Shown here: one piece after another, positions 7,074-14,196 of the stretch
How the letters are laid out: every line of letters begins with the position of its first letter
Position numbering within the stretch: position 1 is the stretch's first letter
Source: Lachnospiraceae bacterium
GTDB taxonomy: Bacteria > Bacillota > Clostridia > Lachnospirales > Lachnospiraceae
Direction: 5' to 3'
DNA: 39,157 nucleotides
Assembly (NCBI GenBank): GCA_021200345.1
Contig: JAJQGR010000100.1
Coordinates: 1-39,157, forward strand
Position numbers and translations under genes: made by a program
Notes under the pieces: model-generated
What the model saw: the letters and a program-made list of their open reading frames with translations, nothing else
Database searches by the model: none
What the model was told of the DNA's origin: nothing

Positions 7074-8387
7074 ATGTGGGCTGAAGAAAGTGTTTTTTAT
7101 CAGATTTATCCGCTGGGCTTTTGCGGCGCGCCGTTTGAAAACGATGGAGTTGCCGGACACCGGATTTTAAAGGTCATTGACTGGATTCCGCATCTGGAAA
7201 AGCTGGGCGTGAACGCGGTTTATTTTTCACCATTGTTTGAATCCGATACGCATGGCTATAACACCAGGGATTATCGCAGGATTGATACCCGTCTGGGAGA
7301 TGAGGCGGATATGAAAAAGGTGGTGCAGGAATTGCATTCCCATGGCATCCGGGTGGTGCTGGACGGTGTGTTCAACCACGTGGGCCGGGGCTTTTGGGCT
7401 TTTCTGGATGTGCTGCAAAACAGGGAGAATTCTCCGTACAGGGACTGGTTTTACCGCATTGATTTTCAGGGAAATTCGCCTTTCAACGACGGACTGTGGT
7501 ACGAGGGCTGGGAGGGCTGCTATGATCTGGTGAAATTAAACCTGCGCAATCCCCAGGTGGTGGATTATCTGCTGGAGTGCGTCAGCTTCTGGGTGGACAC
7601 CTGGAATATTGACGGACTGCGTCTGGATGTGGCCTATAGCCTGGATCTGGATTTCCTCAAAAGGCTGCGGGCTCACTGCAATAATATGAAGCAGGATTTC
7701 TTCCTGGTGGGGGAGGTGCTTCATGGGGATTACAACCGTATCATGAATCCGGAAATGCTGCACTCTGTCACCAATTATGAGTGCTATAAGGGCCTCTATT
7801 CCAGCTTCAACAGCATGAATATGTTTGAAATTGTGCATTCTCTGAACCGGCAGTTTGGGCCGGAGCAGTGGTGCCTTTATAAGGGAAAGCATCTGCTTAA
7901 TTTTGTGGACAACCATGATGTGTCCAGAATCGCCAGTACTTTACTCAATGAGAAGCATCTGCCCTTAATTTACGCTCTGCTGTTTGGTATGCCCGGCATT
8001 CCCTGCCTGTATTACGGCAGCGAGTGGGGGACAAAAGCCAGTAAGAGTGAAGGGGATCCGGCCCTTCGTCCGGCTTTCGATGAACCGGAATGGAATGAAC
8101 TGACCGGGTGGATCAGCAGGCTTTCTGCGGCAAAGAAAAATTCCAGAGCGCTCAATTATGGGACTTTCCGCTCAGTACTTTTGACCAATAAGCAATGTAT
8201 TTTTGAGCGAAAATGCGACAGTGAGAGAGTGCTGGTGGCGATCAACGCGGATGAGACGGAGTATGTGGCTCACTTTGACGCCGGCTGTGGCCTGGCTCAG
8301 GACCTGATCACCGGCCAGACACATGATTTTGGCGGCGGCAGCCATCTGCCGCCTTACAGTGCCGCTTTCTGGAGGTGTGAGAGATGA
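7074..8387 (+). CDS. GH13 alpha-amylase family glycosidase, cytoplasmic
   Basis: A glycoside hydrolase of the alpha-amylase family with 437 residues. The four classical regions are present: DGVFNHVG (region I), GLRLDVA with the nucleophile D185, GEVLHG with the acid/base E214, and VDNHD with the transition-state stabiliser D282. There is no signal peptide, so it should act inside the cell on imported malto-oligosaccharides or cyclodextrins. Its length and lack of an N-terminal starch-binding module suggest a maltodextrin glucosidase or cyclomaltodextrinase-like enzyme; exact specificity is not readable. ATG 7074 follows GAAGGAG. Its last four bases overlap the next gene (ATGA). Confidence 0.93.
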   Translation: MWAEESVFYQIYPLGFCGAPFENDGVAGHRILKVIDWIPHLEKLGVNAVYFSPLFESDTHGYNTRDYRRIDTRLGDEADMKKVVQELHSHGIRVVLDGVFNHVGRGFWAFLDVLQNRENSPYRDWFYRIDFQGNSPFNDGLWYEGWEGCYDLVKLNLRNPQVVDYLLECVSFWVDTWNIDGLRLDVAYSLDLDFLKRLRAHCNNMKQDFFLVGEVLHGDYNRIMNPEMLHSVTNYECYKGLYSSFNSMNMFEIVHSLNRQFGPEQWCLYKGKHLLNFVDNHDVSRIASTLLNEKHLPLIYALLFGMPGIPCLYYGSEWGTKASKSEGDPALRPAFDEPEWNELTGWISRLSAAKKNSRALNYGTFRSVLLTNKQCIFERKCDSERVLVAINADETEYVAHFDAGCGLAQDLITGQTHDFGGGSHLPPYSAAFWRCER

Positions 8388-9655
8388 AAAATCATGATAC
8401 AGTGCGGGAGCTGCTTTCCTTTATCGACCATGCCCCCAGTCCTTACCATGTGGTAGCCCAGGCGAAGGAGATGCTGGAGGCGGCCGGCTTTCAGAGAATC
8501 AGTGAAAAGAACCGCTGGGAGCTTGAGAGAGGGAAAAGCTATTACGTTACCAGACAGGGCTCGGCGCTGATTGCTTTTCGCATTCCCAAAGAGCCCTGGA
8601 AAGGCTTTCATCTGGTGGCCAGCCACAGCGATTCCCCGGCTTTTAAGATCAAGGCAAATCCGGAGATGACCCAGGGAAACCTGTATACCAGGCTGAACGT
8701 GGAGCGTTACGGCGGCATGATCCTGTCTACCTGGTTTGACAGACCGCTGTCTGTGGCGGGAAAGGTCTATCTGGAACAGGACGGCGCCATTGTAAAAAAA
8801 CTGATCAATTTTGACCGGGATCTGATGGTGATTCCCTCTCTGGCCATTCACATGAACAGGGAAGCGAACAACGGCGTCAAATTCAGCGTACAGAAGGATC
8901 TGTGCCCGTTGCTTTCCACCGGGGCGGATCAGGGCGCGTTTCAGAGGCTGCTGGAGGAAGAGACTGGGGTGGACAGACAGCAGATTCTGGGCTATGATCT
9001 GAACCTGTATACCCGCCAGCCGGGCACCCTGATTGGCGCTAAGGAGGATCTGATTCTGTCTCCCAGGCTGGATGATCAGGAATGCGCCTTTGCCAGTCTG
9101 AAGGCCATCGTTGAGACGAACCCCTCTGACTATGTGAGTCTTTGCGCTGTTTTTGACAACGAGGAGGTGGGCAGCATGTCCCCTCAGGGTGCGGACAGCG
9201 ATTTCCTGAGGGATACGGTGAAGCGTATTGTTTACAGTATGGGAGGCAGCGAGACCTCCTATATGGAAGACATGGCGGGGAGCTTTATGATCTCCGCGGA
9301 CAACGCTCATGCGGTTCATCCCAACAGCCCGGAGAAAGCGGATCCCACCAACCGGCCGGCCATGAACGAGGGGATCGTGATCAAGTATTCCGCGGCTCAG
9401 AAGTACACCACCAGCGCCTACACCGGCAGCGTCATGAGGCAGCTTTGCCGGAAAGCGGACGTCCCTTGTCAGGTGTTTCACAATCATTCCGACAGTCTGG
9501 GGGGCGGAACCCTTGGCAAATATTCCTCCACCCATATGTCTGTGGCAACGGTGGATATCGGTCTGGCGCAGCTGGCCATGCATTCCGCGGTGGAGACGGC
9601 GGGCAGCAGGGATATTGCATATCTGGTGAAGGTGCTGCAATATTTTTACAGCTGA
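8384..9655 (+). CDS. M18 family aminopeptidase
   Basis: A cytosolic dinuclear-zinc aminopeptidase of the M18 family, 423 residues, removing N-terminal residues (often acidic) from peptides. Metal-site segments are all visible: ASHSDSPAFKIK (H81 ligand), SPRLDDQ, FDNEEVGS and the C-terminal HNHSDSLGGGTLG. It overlaps the upstream glycosidase gene by ATGA, so the two are translationally coupled although unrelated in chemistry. The family is usually a dodecamer. The motif order and length are normal for the clostridial ApeB-like group. Confidence 0.95.
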   Translation: MKNHDTVRELLSFIDHAPSPYHVVAQAKEMLEAAGFQRISEKNRWELERGKSYYVTRQGSALIAFRIPKEPWKGFHLVASHSDSPAFKIKANPEMTQGNLYTRLNVERYGGMILSTWFDRPLSVAGKVYLEQDGAIVKKLINFDRDLMVIPSLAIHMNREANNGVKFSVQKDLCPLLSTGADQGAFQRLLEEETGVDRQQILGYDLNLYTRQPGTLIGAKEDLILSPRLDDQECAFASLKAIVETNPSDYVSLCAVFDNEEVGSMSPQGADSDFLRDTVKRIVYSMGGSETSYMEDMAGSFMISADNAHAVHPNSPEKADPTNRPAMNEGIVIKYSAAQKYTTSAYTGSVMRQLCRKADVPCQVFHNHSDSLGGGTLGKYSSTHMSVATVDIGLAQLAMHSAVETAGSRDIAYLVKVLQYFYS

Positions 9656-9705
9656 CATTGACAACAGGGAAAGGGCAGCTGCATATATTACATAAAATAA
9701 CAGAT

Positions 9706-9730
9706 GCGGGACTGTGGTAAACAGTCCCGC
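9706..9730 (+). promoter_or_regulatory. Perfect 10-bp hairpin abutting a ribosome binding site
   Basis: GCGGGACTGT (9706-9715) and ACAGTCCCGC (9721-9730) form a perfect stem with loop GGTAA. The AAGGA ribosome binding site of the next gene begins at the very next base (9731). There is no T-run after the stem (AAGGACGTTTTG), so a simple terminator of the aminopeptidase gene is less likely. A translational control element or mRNA stabiliser is possible. Confidence 0.6.
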
Positions 9731-9741
9731 AAGGACGTTTT

Positions 9742-11544
9742 GTGGACAATGAAAAGATGGAGGCAGCGCTGAACCTGGCCAGATCGGAGCCGGAAAGTCT
9801 GCGGGAAAAATCAGACATTCTGGACGCAGGCTATGATCAGGAACAGGACAGCTGGGAGGTGATCATCAAGTATAATGGGGACCTGGCCCAGGACCTGCCC
9901 CGGGGAATAGAGCTGGAGCCGCTGATTGCCGGGTACGGGATTCTGACAATCCCCGCGTCCCTGTTTGAGAACGTTCCGCCCAGTCCATGGATTGAGTATG
10001 CGGAGCTTCCCAAAAGACTGTATTTTGAACAGGGGCTCTCAGGAGAAGAAGCGGCGGAAGGTTATTCTCCGTCGGATTTTCTGAGAAGCTTTTCTTTTTC
10101 AGAGAAAGGGACCGCGGAGGGACTTTCTTCTCTGTCCGGGGAGGGAGTGCTGGTGGCGGTCATTGATTCCGGCATTGACTATACGCTGCCGAATTTTCGG
10201 CATAAAAACGGTTCCACCAGGATTGCTGCCCTCTGGGATCAGACACTGACTCCGGATGCTCAAAATCCGCCGCCGGAAGGCTTTCGACAGGGAAAACTGT
10301 ATACCTCCGGGGACATCAATGCCGCCCTGCAGCGCCCTTTTCCCCAGGAAATCCTTCCGTCAGTGGATACAAGCGGCCATGGGACGGCGGTGGCAGGGAT
10401 CGCTGCCTCCGGCGCAGTCGGGGGAGAATATGCCGGGATGGCGCCGGAAAGTGATTTGCTGATTGTAAAGCTGGGCAATCCTTCAGACAGGGGCTTTCCC
10501 AGAACCACGGAGCTGATGAGGGCGCTGACCTTTGCGGCGCGGTTTGCCCTGGAAAGAAATCAGCCTCTGAGTGTGAATTTAAGCTTTGGCAACAGTTACG
10601 GCTCCCATAACGGCACATCCCTGCTGGAGCGCTTTATTGACAATGTGGCGGAAATCGGCAGAAATGTGATCTGCGTGGGCACCGGGAATGAGGGATTGTC
10701 CGGAGGGCATTACAGCGGCCGGCTGACGGAAGGAATGACAACGGTGGTGGAGATCAGCGTGGCGCCCTACGAGGCTAGTCTGAGCATTCAGCTCTGGAAA
10801 AATTATGTGGACGACTACGCGATTTGGCTGATTGCTCCGGACGGAGGGACTGTTTTTCTGGGACCGGAGCAGTACGGAAAGGTGGAAAGCAGACTGGGGC
10901 GGACCCGGGTGCTGGGATTTTTCGGGCAGCCTACGCCTTACAGCACCAGTCAGGAAATTTTTTTTGATTTGCTGCCGGAAGATTATTATATTGATGAGGG
11001 TGTCTGGCGGATACGGATTGAGCCGGCAGCCATCAGAAACGGGTACTTTTATCTGTATCTGCCGGTAGCTTCCACCAGAAATCAGGGCACCAGATTTATG
11101 AATCCCAGTCAGGAAATGACGCTGACGATTCCTTCCACGGCGGCGAAAACCATCGCGGTGTCCGCGTATCACCCCGGGTTTGACACTTTTGCGGATTTCA
11201 GCGGAAGAGGGGCGGCTTTTTGGGACCATTTTCAGGAGAGAAGTAATATCGGAGCGGTCCGTCCCACCCTTTCGGCACCGGGGACAGATATCCTGGCGCC
11301 CATGCCGCAGGGAGGATACGGTCGGTTTAAAGGCACCAGCTTTGCCGCGCCGTTCGTGGCCGGGGCGGCTGCCTTACTGATGGAGTGGGGGATTCTGCGG
11401 GGGCATGACTATTTTTTGTACGGAGAAAAGCTGAAAGCCGGTCTGATCCGGGCGGCGAAGCCTTTGCCCGGAGTGGAGGAGTACCCTTCCTCCAAAACCG
11501 GTTATGGGCGGCTCTCGCTTAAAGAAGCAGCGTTTGAGGGGTGA
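9742..11544 (+). CDS. S8 subtilisin-like serine protease, Csp type
   Basis: A subtilase of 600 residues. The GTG at 9742 is chosen because AAGGA (9731-9735) is six bases upstream; ATG 9757 is an alternative. Residues about 1-130 form a pro-region, then the catalytic triad D142 (VIDSGID), H213 (SGHGTAVAG) and S533 (GTSFAAPFVAG), with the oxyanion Asn N316 (GTGNEG). Between N316 and S533 lies about 130 extra residues that match the position of the jelly-roll insert of clostridial CspB proteases, which process the spore germination enzyme SleC. No signal peptide is seen, again as in Csp proteins. The triad is intact, so it should be active. A sporulation role is inferred from the family only; many commensal clostridia carry several such paralogs. 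Confidence 0.9.
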   Translation: MDNEKMEAALNLARSEPESLREKSDILDAGYDQEQDSWEVIIKYNGDLAQDLPRGIELEPLIAGYGILTIPASLFENVPPSPWIEYAELPKRLYFEQGLSGEEAAEGYSPSDFLRSFSFSEKGTAEGLSSLSGEGVLVAVIDSGIDYTLPNFRHKNGSTRIAALWDQTLTPDAQNPPPEGFRQGKLYTSGDINAALQRPFPQEILPSVDTSGHGTAVAGIAASGAVGGEYAGMAPESDLLIVKLGNPSDRGFPRTTELMRALTFAARFALERNQPLSVNLSFGNSYGSHNGTSLLERFIDNVAEIGRNVICVGTGNEGLSGGHYSGRLTEGMTTVVEISVAPYEASLSIQLWKNYVDDYAIWLIAPDGGTVFLGPEQYGKVESRLGRTRVLGFFGQPTPYSTSQEIFFDLLPEDYYIDEGVWRIRIEPAAIRNGYFYLYLPVASTRNQGTRFMNPSQEMTLTIPSTAAKTIAVSAYHPGFDTFADFSGRGAAFWDHFQERSNIGAVRPTLSAPGTDILAPMPQGGYGRFKGTSFAAPFVAGAAALLMEWGILRGHDYFLYGEKLKAGLIRAAKPLPGVEEYPSSKTGYGRLSLKEAAFEG

Positions 11545-11568
11545 TTGTGTTTCATACCAGGTGAAATA

Positions 11569-11601
11569 AACATTGTTTTTTTGCCATGACAATGTTAGAA
11601 T
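11569..11601 (+). promoter_or_regulatory. Promoter of degV gene with overlapping inverted repeat
   Basis: TTGTTT (11573-11578) and TAGAAT (11596-11601) are 17 bases apart. A perfect 8-bp inverted repeat, AACATTGT (11569-11576) and ACAATGTT (11589-11596), covers the -35 box and spacer, a position suited to a repressor site. The repeat could also serve as a weak terminator for the protease gene because a T-run follows its first arm. Confidence 0.55.
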
Positions 11602-11625
11602 ACCGGTATAAGGAGGAAGATTCCC

Positions 11626-12513
11626 ATGGCATTTCACATTATCACGGACTCTGCGTCCGACGTCCCACAGTTCGTCAGGGAGGAATATCATCTGCATGTG
11701 ATTCCCACGCCCGTCACCATTGATGACGTGGATTATTTTGACGGATCCACCATCCAGCCGGCCGAATTTTATAAAATTCAGGCGGAGGGGAAGAGCGATA
11801 TTAAGACCTATCACATCAGTCAGCAGATGTTTTATGATCATTTCAGGCCCTATGCCGAAGCAGGGGATGAGGTCCTTTACATCTGCTTCTCCACAGGCAT
11901 TGCCGGCACCTTTCAGGCGGCAAATCTGGCAAAGGCGGATCTGCTGGAGGAATTCCCGGATTTTCAGATCACGATTATCGATTCCAAATGTGCTTCCATT
12001 GGCTTTGGCCTGGTGACCTATTATCTGCTGCAGATGCAGAAAAACAGCGCGCCAAAAGAGCTGATCATTGAGGCGGCACAGTATTTTTGTGAACACATGA
12101 AGATTCAGTTTACCGTGCAGACGCTTCATTATCTGTATAAGGGAGGCCGGGTCGGCGCTATCAGCGCGGCGGCGGGCGGTATTCTGGATATTAAGCCCAT
12201 TCTGGTGGTGGATGAGGAAGGTGCCCTGAAAGGAGCGGAGAATGTACGCGGCTGGAAGAAAGCCATCCGGCGTGTGGAGGATATGATCGGTGAGAAGTGC
12301 CGCGATCTTGACCGTCAGGTGATCGGCGTAGTCAGCGGAAGTGATCCGACGCTGGCAGATCAGGTGGGAGAAGATCTGATGAAACACTATCACGCGAAAG
12401 GGCTTTTGAAGAGTCAGGTGGGCTGTGCCATCGGTGCCCACACCGGCGGCGGAATTGTGGGTATTACCGCGCTGGATTCCATGAATCCGGAATATGAGAA
12501 ATATCTGGATTAA
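11626..12513 (+). CDS. DegV family fatty-acid-binding protein
   Basis: A DegV/FakB family protein of 295 residues. FakB proteins hold a fatty acid for phosphorylation by the kinase FakA, feeding exogenous fatty acids to phospholipid synthesis. Visible family features: the N-terminal ITDSASDVP loop, CFSTGIAGTFQ (binding the carboxylate), and a C-terminal HTGGGIVGI segment (usual form H-x-GPG). The start ATG 11626 follows AAGGAGGAAG. No FakA-like gene is in the window. The actual ligand is unknown; clostridia carry many DegV paralogs. Confidence 0.93.
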   Translation: MAFHIITDSASDVPQFVREEYHLHVIPTPVTIDDVDYFDGSTIQPAEFYKIQAEGKSDIKTYHISQQMFYDHFRPYAEAGDEVLYICFSTGIAGTFQAANLAKADLLEEFPDFQITIIDSKCASIGFGLVTYYLLQMQKNSAPKELIIEAAQYFCEHMKIQFTVQTLHYLYKGGRVGAISAAAGGILDIKPILVVDEEGALKGAENVRGWKKAIRRVEDMIGEKCRDLDRQVIGVVSGSDPTLADQVGEDLMKHYHAKGLLKSQVGCAIGAHTGGGIVGITALDSMNPEYEKYLD

Positions 12514-12537
12514 AATGTGCATGATAAGGATTTTCCT

Positions 12538-13506
12538 ATGAAAAATATGTTAAACGATGAGATTATCTCTCTGGTTGACGATATTCTGGATGACTATGAA
12601 CTAAAAAGGCGAATCGATACTGATAAAACTTTCAATCAGCCTGATAAGACGGTGATCAATGAGATTCTGTCCAATCTTCAGCAGATTATTTTTCATGGCT
12701 ATTATCGCAATCAGCATTATCGGATTTATACGGCCAAGAACAATCTGAGCATGCTTCTGGAGGATATCCTCTTTAATCTGAGCAAGCAGGTGACGCTGGT
12801 GCTTCAGAGCTGTGAAGAGGGAAAAGAAAAAAGCGGGCAGGAGGAGGCACCGGAAGAGAGGGCCTACGATATCTGTATCGCGTTTTTGTCCAAAATTCCG
12901 CAGCTGCGGGAGTCTCTGGAGATGGACGCCCAGGCGGCTTATGACGGCGACCCGGCGGCCTCAGGAATTGACGAGATTATTTTTTCTTATCCCGGGTTTT
13001 ATGCCATCTTTGTGTATCGGATTGCGCATGAGCTGCAGCTGCTCCATGTACCGTTGATTCCCCGGATGATGACGGAGATTGCCCACAGCGCCACAGGGAT
13101 CGATATCCATCCCGGCGCTTCCATAGGCAGACGGTTTTTCATGGATCACGGGACAGGGATTGTGATTGGTGAGACCACCGTGATCGGGGATAATGTGAAA
13201 GTTTACCAGGGAGTGACCATCGGCGCACTTTCCACCAAGGGAGGCCAGAAACTGAAAAATAAAAAACGCCATCCTACCATTGAAGATAATGTGACTATTT
13301 ATTCCAATGCTTCCATTCTGGGCGGAGAGACGGTGATCGGGCGCAATACGGTGATCGGCGGCAATACCTTCATCACCAAATCCGTCCCTCCTGACACCAG
13401 TGTCAGTATTGCCAGCCCGGAGCTGATCTACCGCTATGGGAACCATCCGGAGAAAGAAAAGCTGGATGGGCTGAAGCAGGAGGAGAGCGGGGACTGGGTG
13501 ATATAG
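12538..13506 (+). CDS. Serine O-acetyltransferase, EpsC type
   Basis: Serine acetyltransferase makes O-acetylserine from serine and acetyl-CoA, the first step of cysteine synthesis. I choose ATG 12538 with AAGGA at 12526-12530; a GTG at 12517 is possible but poorly spaced from a site. It has 322 residues: a helical N-terminal domain (about 1-175), then a left-handed beta-helix with hexapeptide repeats (IDIHPGASIG, TVIGDNVKVYQG and others). The active-site region MDHGTGIVIGET is intact. The long N-terminal domain and TKGGQKLKNKKRHP loop fit the EpsC/CysE-like group. No cysK is adjacent. A bidirectional terminator follows. Confidence 0.93.
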   Translation: MKNMLNDEIISLVDDILDDYELKRRIDTDKTFNQPDKTVINEILSNLQQIIFHGYYRNQHYRIYTAKNNLSMLLEDILFNLSKQVTLVLQSCEEGKEKSGQEEAPEERAYDICIAFLSKIPQLRESLEMDAQAAYDGDPAASGIDEIIFSYPGFYAIFVYRIAHELQLLHVPLIPRMMTEIAHSATGIDIHPGASIGRRFFMDHGTGIVIGETTVIGDNVKVYQGVTIGALSTKGGQKLKNKKRHPTIEDNVTIYSNASILGGETVIGRNTVIGGNTFITKSVPPDTSVSIASPELIYRYGNHPEKEKLDGLKQEESGDWVI

Positions 13507-13552
13507 CGGCAGTCCTTTGCTCGTGACAGACTCTGAATATTTCCACTGAATA

Positions 13553-13591
13553 AAAAGTACCGGTTAAGGGAAAGCTTTAACCGGTACTTTT
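13553..13591 (+). terminator. Strong bidirectional terminator hairpin
   Basis: AAAAGTACCGGTTAA (13553-13567) pairs perfectly with TTAACCGGTACTTTT (13577-13591): a 15-bp stem with an A-run on one side and a T-run on the other. The ahpC start is only 42 bases further on. Confidence 0.88.
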
Positions 13592-13632
13592 GTATGCAAA
13601 CAGAAAGATTGTTTTTACAGGGAGGAATTTTT

Positions 13633-14196
13633 ATGTCACTGATCAAAAAACCGGTGGGCGATTTCAGAGTGCAGGCTTATCACCAGGATGCCTTTCGAAC
13701 AGTTTCCCGAAAGGACATTCTGGGAAAATGGAGCGTATTTTTCTTTTATCCGGCGGATTTTACTTTTGTCTGTCCTACAGAGCTGGAGGATCTGGCGGAT
13801 CATTATGGGGAATTTCAGGAGATCGGCTGTGAAATTTACAGCGTTTCCTGCGACAGTCACTTTGTCCACAAGGCCTGGCATGATGTGTCTGAGACCATCA
13901 AAAAGCTTCCCTTTCCCATGCTCGCGGATCCGACGGGAATGCTGACGAGGGACTTTAACGTGATGATTGAAGAGGATGGCATGGCTGAGAGGGGAACCTT
14001 TATTGTGAATCCGGATGGCGTCATTGTGGCTTATGAGGTCATTGCGGGGAATGTGGGTAGAAACGCCAGGGAGCTGCTCAGACGGGTGAGAGCCAGCCAG
14101 TTTGTGGCTGAACATGGGGATCAGGTCTGCCCGGCCGGATGGCAGCCCGGCGGTAAGACCTTAAAACCCAGCCTGAATTTGGTGGGGATGCTGTGA
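13633..14196 (+). CDS. ahpC: Peroxiredoxin AhpC (typical 2-Cys)
   Basis: AhpC reduces hydrogen peroxide and organic hydroperoxides, and peroxynitrite in some species. ATG 13633 is preceded by GGGAGG at 13620-13625. It has 187 residues, the standard length. The peroxidatic cysteine is C47 in FTFVCPTE and the resolving cysteine is C166 in QVCPAGW, matching Cys46 and Cys165 of enterobacterial AhpC. Its electron donor is the flavoprotein encoded next, whose start overlaps this stop codon by one base (TGATG). No promoter fits between the upstream terminator and this start. Confidence 0.97.
   Translation: MSLIKKPVGDFRVQAYHQDAFRTVSRKDILGKWSVFFFYPADFTFVCPTELEDLADHYGEFQEIGCEIYSVSCDSHFVHKAWHDVSETIKKLPFPMLADPTGMLTRDFNVMIEEDGMAERGTFIVNPDGVIVAYEVIAGNVGRNARELLRRVRASQFVAEHGDQVCPAGWQPGGKTLKPSLNLVGML

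Noticed and set aside
8354..9664. Long open frame on the minus strand (436 codons) opposite the aminopeptidase gene
   Set aside because: The + strand frame encodes a clear M18 peptidase. The minus frame is rich in H, R and I, with no family match or ribosome binding site, a by-product of codon bias.
11374..12522. Minus-strand open frame (382 codons) over the degV gene
   Set aside because: It spans the end of one + gene and the whole of another and crosses a terminator-like region; no recognisable domain.
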